A DNA stretch of 30,347 bases from a virus, in the IMG/VR virus record IMGVR_UViG_3300009332_000248, positions 1 to 30,347 of that record; one strand, 5' to 3'. The notes under the pieces are model-generated. The model was not told where the DNA came from. It saw only the letters and a list, made by a program, of their open reading frames with translations, and ran no database searches. Shown piece after piece: positions 14,301 through 20,398 of this stretch. The number at the start of each line of letters is the position of its first letter. The stretch's first letter is position 1. Both the position numbers and the translations under genes were made by a program.

Positions 14301-14555
14301 ATGAGTGAATATATCGCATACGCTGTTCGTGAGAAATTTGGGCATTTGTTCAATAAATCTTACGACATAGAGTCCCACGGTAACGAGGTCGTGATCTCCA
14401 ACAATGGCGTTGGAATTATGGTCTGGATACCACAGTTTGCAGATATTGTAGAGTTGATCAAAGTCGAGGCTGAAAAGTCTGACTTAGTGATTAAATCGCT
14501 GCAAGTATATCCGCACCCTGATAAGGTTCGAGTAGTTTTTCAACTTGGACGGTAA
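14301..14555 (+). CDS. 84 aa hypothetical protein
   Basis: Alternating beta and alpha segments: SEYIAYAVREKFGHLF, EVVISNNGVGIMVWIP, ADIVELIKVEAEKS, DKVRVVFQLG. This is a ferredoxin-like order (alpha-beta-beta-alpha-beta), but no family is recognised. The start was chosen because GGAGGTG lies 5 nt upstream and because the promoter box excludes the in-frame starts at 14238 and 14274. It forms a one-gene cassette ending in T7. Confidence 0.55.
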   Translation: MSEYIAYAVREKFGHLFNKSYDIESHGNEVVISNNGVGIMVWIPQFADIVELIKVEAEKSDLVIKSLQVYPHPDKVRVVFQLGR

Positions 14556-14562
14556 TTTTTTT
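14556..14562 (+). terminator. Oligo-T terminator (T7)
   Basis: T7 directly after TAA. Confidence 0.5.
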
Positions 14563-14570
14563 ACACTATG

Positions 14571-14585
14571 TTTAAACATTTAAAT
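14571..14585 (+). promoter_or_regulatory. Cassette-type double TATA-like promoter
   Basis: TTTAAACATTTAAAT followed by GGAATACTAACGTAACTAC; the key A is 24 nt from TTG 14606 and 30 nt from ATG 14612. Confidence 0.6.
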
Positions 14586-14605
14586 GGAATACTAACGTAA
14601 CTACT

Positions 14606-14782
14606 TTGGAAATGAACCAAAACAAAGCACGACAAAAACTCAGGGAAGTCCTTGAGGTCGAAATAGGAATTGCAGAGCAAGGGCTCATTAAAGATCCACT
14701 GCTCAAAGATCATTTAGTGGCACTGCTTGAAGCCCAGCAGTATCTCAAAGAAGTCAAGGAGGTCGCTCCGATTTATGGCTGA
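14606..14782 (+). CDS. 58 aa MEM-start helical protein
   Basis: Begins TTG GAA ATG AAC, the recurrent NTG-GAA-ATG start; the TTG coincides with the predicted transcription start, while ATG 14612 gives 56 aa. The protein is helical (QKLREVLEVEIGIAEQGL; HLVALLEAQQYLKEVKEV), perhaps an antiparallel hairpin. It overlaps the next gene by 8 nt. Function unknown. Confidence 0.5.
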   Translation: MEMNQNKARQKLREVLEVEIGIAEQGLIKDPLLKDHLVALLEAQQYLKEVKEVAPIYG

Positions 14783-14978
14783 GGCTCTCCTTGTAGTCAT
14801 TGAGGGTGCCCCACGCCCTGCAGCAAAAATCAGGGAGGCACTCATCAGACAGGACTTAGAGCCAGTGGACAAAGCCATGGCTGACGTTGGTTACAATTAC
14901 AAAGCAGCAGCAGTTAGACGTTATTACAATCAAATCAATCTACGTAAGAGAGCCAGACTGGCTAAGGAGGTACATTGA
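14775..14978 (+). CDS. 67 aa basic protein, helix-turn-helix-like
   Basis: Reads APRPAAKIREALIRQD, then DVGYNYKAAAVRRYYNQI and a basic tail (LRKRARLAKE). The central part could be a recognition helix, so a DNA-binding regulator is possible. The ATG chosen overlaps the previous stop by 8 nt; an in-frame TTG at 14727 lies well inside the upstream gene. The next gene begins on the base after the stop. Confidence 0.5.
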   Translation: MAEALLVVIEGAPRPAAKIREALIRQDLEPVDKAMADVGYNYKAAAVRRYYNQINLRKRARLAKEVH

Positions 14979-15272
14979 ATGGCATTAAATTTGTTAGGTA
15001 GCAAAGTCGCCTGTGAGGATTGTTTGAATCATTGGGTCAAAGTCAAGAAAAACTGGCTCCCAGAACATATCCCAGACCTGAGAGGGCAACCTATCCACGG
15101 GTTAATCGGACTCATGGATAAAAACGCCAATGCAGAGGACGTTTGTAAGGGCTGTGGAAAACCACTTGGCGACGACAGAATGATTGGAGGCGACGGTTTG
15201 GTCGGCTGTGATCACTTGGAATGGAGATGGCACGACGCCTGCTTTTATGGTCGATTTGGTTATATCGACTAA
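14979..15272 (+). CDS. 97 aa zinc-finger-like protein
   Basis: C12xxC15 (CEDCLNHW), C56xxC59 (VCKGCGKP) and a C-terminal C-H-H-C cluster (VGCDHLEWRWHDAC): enough ligands for two zinc sites in a treble-clef or RING-like arrangement. The spacing CxxC...CxxC...CxH...HxxC is similar to cross-braced domains, but no family is firmly recognised. Third gene of its cassette; followed by T8. Confidence 0.6.
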   Translation: MALNLLGSKVACEDCLNHWVKVKKNWLPEHIPDLRGQPIHGLIGLMDKNANAEDVCKGCGKPLGDDRMIGGDGLVGCDHLEWRWHDACFYGRFGYID

Positions 15273-15280
15273 TTTTTTTT
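15273..15280 (+). terminator. Oligo-T terminator (T8)
   Basis: T8 directly after TAA. Confidence 0.55.
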
Positions 15281-15290
15281 AAATTAAGTA

Positions 15291-15305
15291 TTGAAATATT
15301 TAAAT
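15291..15305 (+). promoter_or_regulatory. Cassette-type TATA-like promoter
   Basis: TTGAAATATTTAAAT followed by AACGTATGCACGTAC; the key A is 26 nt before the ATG. The left half-site is degenerate compared with the other copies. Confidence 0.55.
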
Positions 15306-15327
15306 AACGTATGCACGTACTTGAGAT

Positions 15328-15462
15328 ATGAAAGCACAATTAATCCACGCTGCAGCAAGAAAGCACGTAGAGGGAAAATTGGCAAGTCCTGAAATCTTTG
15401 ATCTCAGACACTTACTCAATGATCTCGTCTTTCACTTTGCTGTCCACGGTGTAGGAGTATAG
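15328..15462 (+). CDS. 44 aa hypothetical protein
   Basis: A helical, His-rich peptide (LIHAAARKHVEGKL; FDLRHLLNDLVFHFAVHG). No recognised motif. First gene of a three-gene cassette; the ATG sits where the promoter predicts a leaderless start. Confidence 0.45.
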   Translation: MKAQLIHAAARKHVEGKLASPEIFDLRHLLNDLVFHFAVHGVGV

Positions 15463-15467
15463 GAACT

Positions 15468-15638
15468 ATGGCAAATCAGGTACACATAGGTCTAAAAAAC
15501 CATAATATCCCAGCGTATATCGACGCTGCTCTCAGGCTATACATAAACGGTCAAAAAGATAAGATGGCTCCTAGCAATAATGATTTTCTTCAAGTCGTTG
15601 ATTTTCTTAGAGCCCAAAATAAACGGAGATCAAGATGA
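15468..15638 (+). CDS. 56 aa hypothetical protein
   Basis: Five nt after the previous stop and overlapping the next gene as ATGA. Contains IPAYIDAALRLYINGQKDKM and FLQVVDFLRAQNKRRSR: two helices with a basic tail. No family recognised. Confidence 0.5.
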   Translation: MANQVHIGLKNHNIPAYIDAALRLYINGQKDKMAPSNNDFLQVVDFLRAQNKRRSR

Positions 15639-15808
15639 TAGGACTTAGCAAAAAACAACTTGATGGAGTCAAAAAGGTGTTCTTAACGCTACCGTGTGGA
15701 CACCCAGTTCAGGACTGTGTAGAGATTTGGCATATCAATGCAGTTGGAGAACCTTACAAACGTGAGGACTATTATCTCTGCAGCAAGCACAAAAAACTCA
15801 AGAACTGA
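15635..15808 (+). CDS. 57 aa Cys/His protein
   Basis: C21xH23, C28, H33 and C49xxxH52 are spaced as a possible zinc site (LPCGHPVQDC ... YYLCSKHKK). ATGA overlap with the upstream gene. Ends the cassette and is followed by T8. Function unknown. Confidence 0.5.
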   Translation: MIGLSKKQLDGVKKVFLTLPCGHPVQDCVEIWHINAVGEPYKREDYYLCSKHKKLKN

Positions 15809-15816
15809 TTTTTTTT
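15809..15816 (+). terminator. Oligo-T terminator (T8)
   Basis: T8 directly after TGA. Confidence 0.55.
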
Positions 15817-15822
15817 ACAGTG

Positions 15823-15837
15823 TTTAAATGTTTAAAT
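15823..15837 (+). promoter_or_regulatory. Cassette-type double TATA-like promoter
   Basis: TTTAAATGTTTAAAT followed by AACGTACTAACGTAC; the key A is 24 nt from TTG 15858. Confidence 0.6.
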
Positions 15838-15857
15838 AACGTACTAACGTACAGATA

Positions 15858-16640
15858 TTGATAACAATGCAAGAACTTCAAAAGCAAGAACTTTCACGGG
15901 AACTCATTAAACAAATTAATGAGATTCAAATGCAGATCGGATACATCAAAATTCAGGACAAAAAGGACGACTACTCTTTCAACTCAGAGGCAGCCATTGA
16001 AGAACTGGAGAAAAAACAGTTAGAAATCTCAGGCTTTGAGAGTATTGAAAAAATGCACAAAGCCATTGGCAGATTTTATCATGGCGAACTTGAGTTAGAC
16101 TCTGACTGGGGTATTAGATATTCCCAGTTAAGACGAGGACTGCTCAAAGAGGAGGAAATGAAACCACTCTTAGGCAATCATGCCCACGCCCTAGTTCAAC
16201 GACTAGGGTGGTTAGCAGATGGAGGAGACTGGCTTGAACAGATGTATTACATGAGATTACTCATTGAAATCCTAGAGGACAGACCTTACGGTCAGGGCTT
16301 ATTCAAGCACGTCCCAGAGGAAAAAGATGAGAAACTCTCAGACGAGAGCAAGGAGGTCGCAGTAGGTGGATACCATGTTTGGAATGGAGCCAAAAAAGAT
16401 GTTAATTATCACATTAACATCGATTCAGGGATTTATCTCTTTGAGATAATGAAAATCCTTGAGGATCACGGCTTTGTAGTCCACGTAGTAGACCCACTCA
16501 GCGTCAAAAGTGCCTCCTATTTCTCAGAGGACTTTCAATCAGTCCGTGAAGTAAGTCGTAAGGGCTATCTTGGTCTCAGAGTTGATGTACGAAAATACAG
16601 CAACTATCACAAAGAGCCAGAGATAGAACTACACATCTAA
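15858..16640 (+). CDS. Hypothetical protein, 260 aa
   Basis: The largest product of the small-gene island. The N-terminal 60 residues form a charged coiled coil (QELSRELIKQINEIQMQ; AIEELEKKQLEI). The middle is helical and aromatic (RLGWLADGGDWLEQMYYMRLLIEILE); the C-terminal part looks alpha/beta (YLFEIMKILEDHGFVVHVVD; YLGLRVDVRKY). No enzymatic signature or family is recognised. TTG is preferred because it sits 24 nt from the promoter A; ATG 15867 would shorten it by three residues. One-gene cassette. Confidence 0.6.
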   Translation: MITMQELQKQELSRELIKQINEIQMQIGYIKIQDKKDDYSFNSEAAIEELEKKQLEISGFESIEKMHKAIGRFYHGELELDSDWGIRYSQLRRGLLKEEEMKPLLGNHAHALVQRLGWLADGGDWLEQMYYMRLLIEILEDRPYGQGLFKHVPEEKDEKLSDESKEVAVGGYHVWNGAKKDVNYHINIDSGIYLFEIMKILEDHGFVVHVVDPLSVKSASYFSEDFQSVREVSRKGYLGLRVDVRKYSNYHKEPEIELHI

Positions 16641-16642
16641 AA

Positions 16643-16648
16643 TTTTTT
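16643..16648 (+). terminator. Oligo-T run (T6)
   Basis: T6 two nt after the TAA stop, weaker than the T8 runs of the neighbouring cassettes. Confidence 0.4.
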
Positions 16649-16656
16649 ACACTAAC

Positions 16657-16677
16657 AGTATGCTTACTTTGCATACT
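16657..16677 (+). repeat. Perfect 7 bp inverted repeat upstream of a cassette promoter
   Basis: AGTATGC and GCATACT separated by 7 nt. It lies after a terminator and about 18 nt before a double TATA-like box, so it is a candidate operator or a terminator hairpin. Confidence 0.45.
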
Positions 16678-16694
16678 TTGGATACCGTGTATAG

Positions 16695-16708
16695 TTAAAT
16701 ATTTAAAT
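16695..16708 (+). promoter_or_regulatory. Cassette-type double TATA-like promoter
   Basis: TTAAATATTTAAAT followed by GGTAATTGTG; the key A is 22 nt from TTG 16727 and 28 nt from ATG 16733. Confidence 0.6.
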
Positions 16709-16726
16709 GGTAATTGTGTAGTTATA

Positions 16727-17041
16727 TTGGAAATGAACTACAAACTTGTGAGCAAAGGCGACGATCTGTTTGTCGAAGTGTTTGGCAAACTGAAAAAAGT
16801 CATTAAAGGATTTGAATCCTTTAGCGGTTGGTATTGGTTCGCCTTTGAATTAGACCATGTCCAAGACAGTGACATGGGCAACGGTCAAGTCATTCTCCAA
16901 GATAAAATCTTTTACGGACTCGTTCAGGGTCAGGAAGAAGAACTTGGATATTTTTCAGAGGGCGAGATCCTTGCATTAGGCAAAGCAAAAGTATGGGAAA
17001 TTCCAAAAAAGGCACTGGCTTACAGTGGGAGACGTAATTAG
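16727..17041 (+). CDS. 104 aa MEM-start hypothetical protein
   Basis: Begins TTG GAA ATG AAC, the recurrent start motif. The protein looks beta-rich (YKLVSKGDDLFVEVFGKLKK; GWYWFAFELDHVQ; IFYGLVQGQEEELGYFSE), suggesting a small barrel or sandwich. First of a five-gene run of compact genes. No family recognised. Confidence 0.55.
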   Translation: MEMNYKLVSKGDDLFVEVFGKLKKVIKGFESFSGWYWFAFELDHVQDSDMGNGQVILQDKIFYGLVQGQEEELGYFSEGEILALGKAKVWEIPKKALAYSGRRN

Positions 17042-17042
17042 C

Positions 17043-17573
17043 ATGGCTGACTACGTTCACTTTTTTGGAGAGATGGACTTGTATCTCAATTTTGGAGAGA
17101 AGCATATTGTCCGTCAGGCAGCAAGAATAGCCGAGGACTGTGGCTATGGTGGGGGCTATGACCCAGACAACAGGGACATATTTCACATCAACGACGGCTA
17201 CGGCTATGAAATGGGCAAGATCCATTTCAAGGACGGCAAGGTCGTCAAAGTTGAACGCTCATTAGATAAGGGCGAGAACTGGGAGCAGTGGGACAAAAAG
17301 GAGAAAGTCTTTGGCGTCTCGGAGGCTGTGCTCAAGAAATACATTGAATCAATAGAATGGTTCGACTTAGATCCAGCACCTAGCCTACCTATGAGTCAGG
17401 GGTTAGTCCTGCAGGAGATCATCAAAGCCAACGGATTTCCAGCAAAGAGAGTGGGTTACAAAGCGGATCTGCTCGCAGTAGCAAGCAAAAATCAGATAAT
17501 TGTCTACAGGGACAACGGTGTCGGGGCGGAGTTCCTCGGCATAGTAGACATTGAGCAGGAGGTTCCTGCTTAA
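17043..17573 (+). CDS. Hypothetical protein, 176 aa
   Basis: Mixed alpha/beta protein with EKHIVRQAARIAEDCGYGGG, DIFHINDGYGYEMGKIHFKD and a C-terminal segment NQIIVYRDNGVGAEFLGIVD. No recognised family. Start uncertain: this ATG begins 1 nt after the previous stop; an in-frame GTG at 17025 would overlap that gene and add six residues. The stop overlaps the next start as TAATG. Confidence 0.55.
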   Translation: MADYVHFFGEMDLYLNFGEKHIVRQAARIAEDCGYGGGYDPDNRDIFHINDGYGYEMGKIHFKDGKVVKVERSLDKGENWEQWDKKEKVFGVSEAVLKKYIESIEWFDLDPAPSLPMSQGLVLQEIIKANGFPAKRVGYKADLLAVASKNQIIVYRDNGVGAEFLGIVDIEQEVPA

Positions 17574-17749
17574 TGGACTTTGACAAAATCCAGCACGGGG
17601 ATAAAATTGTCATTAAAGTTAATGGCAAACTCCTCAAAGGTAAGGCAGTTATGAAGTCACGGCAAGTAGACGCATGGGTGCTCAATATCGGAGGAGCACA
17701 TGGTATTCCAAAACTAGCATTCCGAGATAACGTCGTGGAGGTGGACTAA
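17573..17749 (+). CDS. 58 aa beta-rich protein
   Basis: DKIQHGDKIVIKVNGKLLKG, then DAWVLNIGG and RDNVVEVD: a sequence of short strands like a small SH3-type or OB-like barrel. Overlaps both neighbours in TAATG junctions. Function unknown. Confidence 0.5.
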   Translation: MDFDKIQHGDKIVIKVNGKLLKGKAVMKSRQVDAWVLNIGGAHGIPKLAFRDNVVEVD

Positions 17750-17862
17750 TGGCAAAAAAGAAATTGGGCGAGCACCTCTGTTTAATCTGTAAGATGGGCA
17801 GATATGATGGCGTCAGTTGTGAAAATATCATGGCTCACGCTGGGAGGTATTGGGACGCATGA
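17749..17862 (+). CDS. 37 aa Cys/His micro-protein
   Basis: C11xxC14, C24 and H30 (LCLICKMGRYDGVSCENIMAH) could bind one zinc ion. TAATG overlap in front and ATGA overlap behind. Function unknown. Confidence 0.45.
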   Translation: MAKKKLGEHLCLICKMGRYDGVSCENIMAHAGRYWDA

Positions 17863-17957
17863 CAGTAGAGTGCGTCAAGTGCGGTGCTAGGGGCTCTAAC
17901 AAAACTGAGTATAAGTGCCCATGGTGCCGTAACAAAATGGTCGTCGTGGACGACTAA
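17859..17957 (+). CDS. 32 aa zinc ribbon
   Basis: Two knuckles, C5VKC8G and C20PWC23, separated by 11 residues: a textbook minimal zinc ribbon with a hydrophobic tail (KMVVVDD). Last gene of its run. Confidence 0.55.
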   Translation: MTVECVKCGARGSNKTEYKCPWCRNKMVVVDD

Positions 17958-17965
17958 GTCTTTTT

Positions 17966-17975
17966 CTTTAAATAA
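17966..17975 (+). promoter_or_regulatory. TATA-like box
   Basis: CTTTAAATAA ends about 21 nt before the next ATG (26 nt from its first A). It is preceded by T5 after the previous stop and followed by ATTTTTGTATAATA, a 14-mer also found in the hairpin at 14223-14245. Confidence 0.5.
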
Positions 17976-17995
17976 GGAATTTTTGTATAATAATC

Positions 17996-18163
17996 ATGCC
18001 TTACTGTATGTGTAATGAGGACTTTAATTTCTGTAATTGTGACGAGCATATCTGTCATAAACATGGCAAAAAAGTAACTCTTAGACCTCCAACACCTAAC
18101 CCATTCCTTAACGATTTTACAGGATCTCACACTGTTAATTTTAGTACAGAGGTAACAACTTGA
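17996..18163 (+). CDS. 55 aa Cys/His-rich protein
   Basis: The N-terminal half is packed with ligands: C4xC6, C13xC15, H18, C20, H21 and H23 (YCMCNEDF, FCNCDEHICHKH), enough for two metal ions. The C-terminal half is polar and probably disordered. TTGA overlap with the methyltransferase gene. Function unknown. Confidence 0.55.
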   Translation: MPYCMCNEDFNFCNCDEHICHKHGKKVTLRPPTPNPFLNDFTGSHTVNFSTEVTT

Positions 18164-18720
18164 ACGAAATTTACTACGACTATGTAGATTACTGGAAAAA
18201 GGAGGGGGAACGCTCCAAAGTAGACTCGTTATCATTCAGACTTACTAGAGAACATGAGGTACAGGAAAAACCAATAATAGACGCAGTGAAACTAATCAAT
18301 CCAAAATCAATCCTAGAGATAGGAGCAGGCTGGGGAAGAATAGCCAAACTACTCAGAGGAGCAGGAGTAGACGCTCAATATACAGCCATGGATTTATCCT
18401 ATCTCAGACTGCAGCAAATCACAGATAAAACAATAGGCAGGATAGTTACTGATTTTTACACTTATGCTGAGGATATACACTATGACACAATTTTAGCCAT
18501 AGAGACACTAATGCACATACCTCCTGATATTATCGAGGACTTTGTGGCAAAAATGAAACGCTATGCAGATACAATTATCATTATAGACTATGACCCTCAA
18601 GAACATAGAGACATAGAACTAGCAGACCATAATTTCCAGCATGACTATGACAAACTATTTCCAAACTCTACAGTAGATCAAATCAACTATGTCCAAAAAC
18701 TGAGGGTCTGGCAAAAATGA
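18160..18720 (+). CDS. SAM-dependent methyltransferase (class I)
   Basis: A 186 aa protein with motif I ILEIGAGWG (51-59), an acidic post-II residue in AMDLS (D78) and YDTILAIETLMHIPPDIIEDF as motif IV region, the hallmarks of small-molecule or glycan class I methyltransferases rather than DNA enzymes (no NPPY). The end YVQKLRVWQK is typical of the family's last strand. It starts with TTG in a TTGA overlap and lies next to a glycosyltransferase-like gene, so methylation of a glycan or another surface molecule is plausible (inference). Confidence 0.8.
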   Translation: MNEIYYDYVDYWKKEGERSKVDSLSFRLTREHEVQEKPIIDAVKLINPKSILEIGAGWGRIAKLLRGAGVDAQYTAMDLSYLRLQQITDKTIGRIVTDFYTYAEDIHYDTILAIETLMHIPPDIIEDFVAKMKRYADTIIIIDYDPQEHRDIELADHNFQHDYDKLFPNSTVDQINYVQKLRVWQK

Positions 18721-18812
18721 AAGGACTTTGCACTAAATGTTTTTCCAGTAATGAGGAGATAACATTAGACGATATAACAGGGGAGGGAGTTTGTAAGAAA
18801 TGTCAAAAATAA
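18717..18812 (+). CDS. 31 aa zinc ribbon
   Basis: C5TKC8 and C26KKC29 with a 17-residue acidic spacer. It is embedded between the methyltransferase (ATGA overlap) and the glycosyltransferase-like gene (13 nt overlap). Function unknown. Confidence 0.5.
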   Translation: MKGLCTKCFSSNEEITLDDITGEGVCKKCQK

Positions 18813-19612
18813 ACCCACTACTCTGCTGCCCTAGTCCCAGAGATATTCCTGAGGTCTATGAGGCACTCAAAGAGACTGGATACGACAGACTCTATGCCAA
18901 ATACTATCCAGAAAAAACAGCCTATGAATTATTCAGACGTTGGTTTGTAGACCATGAGGAGTATACTCACTTAGTAATCTGTCCTGACGATTTAGTTATC
19001 AAAAAAGAACACATGGACGCATTAATCGAGGATCTGCAAAAAGACGACTATGCAGTGTTATCAGGAGTTTGTAATGTGGATCAAGGAGCAAACAAAGACT
19101 ATCTAAATATCACATACAATTTACCACACCCTGTCAGAATGGTTCCTGAAAAAGGTCAGGTGGGCTGGAGACATTATCACTGGGTACACAAAGACGAACC
19201 ATTTAATGTCAATATTCAGCCGTTCTTATTCTCTGGATTTGCTGCTATGATTATTCGTAGGGACGTAATGGAAAAAATCAAGTTTACTGACGACGCTAGG
19301 CAAAACGGCACCCCTAGCATGATTACTGGAGCAATAGATGTTATGTTTAGTAATGTTTGTGCTATACTGAAAATCCCTCAAATGGTAGATACCACAGTCC
19401 GCATGGAGCACCTCAAAGGTAAGGAGAGATTTTTCGATATTACTCTGGGAGATGGAGAACTTAGATTTTACCACGCTAACAAGGACACATACGAACTAGA
19501 GGCTAGTGAGGCTAAGGGTAAGCGTAGAACTTGGAATATGACCAAAGGAGACGAGATAGTAGAGGGAATCGTAGACGAGGTAGACGATTTTGTTGAGAAC
19601 GGTACAAAGTAA
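18800..19612 (+). CDS. Glycosyltransferase-like protein (GT-A type)
   Basis: A 270 aa protein. THLVICPDDLVIKKEHMDAL (56-75) looks like the end of a Rossmann-type strand with an acidic nucleotide-sugar/metal motif (DD at 63-64), and FSGFAAMIIRRD (144-155) is the kind of acceptor-side segment seen in GT-A glycosyltransferases. The C-terminus is charged. It would transfer a sugar to a virion or cell-surface acceptor. It precedes the scaffold-capsid block and pairs with the methyltransferase upstream. The family is not pinned down. Confidence 0.65.
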   Translation: MSKINPLLCCPSPRDIPEVYEALKETGYDRLYAKYYPEKTAYELFRRWFVDHEEYTHLVICPDDLVIKKEHMDALIEDLQKDDYAVLSGVCNVDQGANKDYLNITYNLPHPVRMVPEKGQVGWRHYHWVHKDEPFNVNIQPFLFSGFAAMIIRRDVMEKIKFTDDARQNGTPSMITGAIDVMFSNVCAILKIPQMVDTTVRMEHLKGKERFFDITLGDGELRFYHANKDTYELEASEAKGKRRTWNMTKGDEIVEGIVDEVDDFVENGTK

Positions 19613-19623
19613 TACGATATTCG
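19611..19623 (+). promoter_or_regulatory. Candidate operator AATACGATATTCG (copy 1)
   Basis: This 13-mer overlaps the glycosyltransferase stop and sits just upstream of the scaffold promoter; with the following TA it contains the palindrome TACGA-TAT-TCGTA. An identical 13-mer lies at the decoration-protein promoter. Confidence 0.5.
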
Positions 19624-19630
19624 TACTCTC

Positions 19631-19641
19631 GACACTTTTAA
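19631..19641 (+). promoter_or_regulatory. Late-type promoter (GACACTTTTAA) of the scaffold gene
   Basis: Matches the late consensus; the last A of CTTTTA is 28 nt from the ATG, slightly longer than usual. Confidence 0.6.
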
Positions 19642-19667
19642 ACTAAATTGAACTAATCACAGTACAC

Positions 19668-20339
19668 ATGAACTTCAAGAAATTACTTGATTTGACAGAC
19701 TATGCTGACGCAAAGGCTATCCTTGAAACTGTACCAACACTTTCAGAGGCTAGTTACACATTGGCACAAACAGCCTACCAAATCAAAGAAACACAACCAC
19801 AAGTAGCACGTAATTTCCTCAAAACTGTAATCAAAGAAATGGAAGATGAAGAAAAGAAAGTTGAAGAAACTGACGATAACACAGACACCCAATCTAGTTC
19901 TACCACTGGATTAGAAAAAGTTGGCACTGACAAAGGAGACGGAGAAAAACCCGTAGACGGAGCAGGAGATACTAAAGATCAAATGGGAGTCGCAATCGGA
20001 GAAATGGCACCTCCAATGGGTATGCCACAACCACCTCAACAACCACCTCAACAACAACCACCTCAAATCCCTCAACAACAAATGCAGTACACTGTTCAGG
20101 AAGCCATGGCTTTCAGAAGTCAGTTTAAGCAAATCGCTGAGGCAATCAAATCTTTAGACAAAAAGATTACAGAGACACAAAACTCTCAAATTAAATCCAT
20201 AGACGCAGGCACCTCCTACAAAGGAGAAAAATCTACTGGATCATTCATTAGAGAAACTACAGGAAATGCAGAGGCTGATCTACAAAAAACTAGATTGGAC
20301 ATTACAAAACTCAACGACGCTATTAACAAAGGGGCATAA
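19668..20339 (+). CDS. Candidate capsid scaffolding protein
   Basis: A 223 aa protein directly upstream of the decoration and major capsid genes. It has an N-terminal helical region (ASYTLAQTAYQIKETQPQVA), an acidic linker (EMEDEEKKVEETDDNTD), a Pro/Gln-rich segment (MGMPQPPQQPPQQQPPQ), and a C-terminal helical part (FRSQFKQIAEAIKSLDKKIT). A long, acidic, helical, low-complexity protein at this position fits a scaffold that shapes the procapsid and is later removed. It shares a 19-nt identity with the portal gene's Pro-rich tail. Codons are richer in GAA than in the packaging genes. Assignment is mainly by position and composition. Confidence 0.6.
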   Translation: MNFKKLLDLTDYADAKAILETVPTLSEASYTLAQTAYQIKETQPQVARNFLKTVIKEMEDEEKKVEETDDNTDTQSSSTTGLEKVGTDKGDGEKPVDGAGDTKDQMGVAIGEMAPPMGMPQPPQQPPQQQPPQIPQQQMQYTVQEAMAFRSQFKQIAEAIKSLDKKITETQNSQIKSIDAGTSYKGEKSTGSFIRETTGNAEADLQKTRLDITKLNDAINKGA

Positions 20340-20344
20340 GCCCA

Positions 20345-20359
20345 CTTTTTCCCTTTTTT
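20345..20359 (+). terminator. T-rich terminator after the scaffold gene
   Basis: Two T runs (T5 and T6) separated by CCC soon after the TAA stop. Confidence 0.5.
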
Positions 20360-20365
20360 CGGCAA

Positions 20366-20376
20366 GACTCTTTTAA
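20366..20376 (+). promoter_or_regulatory. Late-type promoter (GACTCTTTTAA) of the decoration/capsid genes
   Basis: The last A of CTTTTA is 24 nt from the ATG. The candidate operator AATACGATATTCG lies between box and start codon. Confidence 0.6.
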
Positions 20377-20379
20377 ATA

Positions 20380-20392
20380 AATACGATATTCG
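20380..20392 (+). promoter_or_regulatory. Candidate operator AATACGATATTCG (copy 2)
   Basis: Identical to the copy near the scaffold promoter, but here between the promoter box and the start codon, a position where a bound protein would block transcription. Confidence 0.5.
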
Positions 20393-20398
20393 ATAATT

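Noticed and set aside
14287-14304. Five-codon mini-ORF ATG GAG GTG TTA AAA TGA
   Set aside because: It coincides with the Shine-Dalgarno sequence GGAGGTG of the gene at 14301 and is more simply explained by that.
16890-17225. Antisense open frame of 111 codons across two plus-strand genes
   Set aside because: Covers two overlapping genes of the cassette operon, has no TATA-like box and no T-run after its stop.
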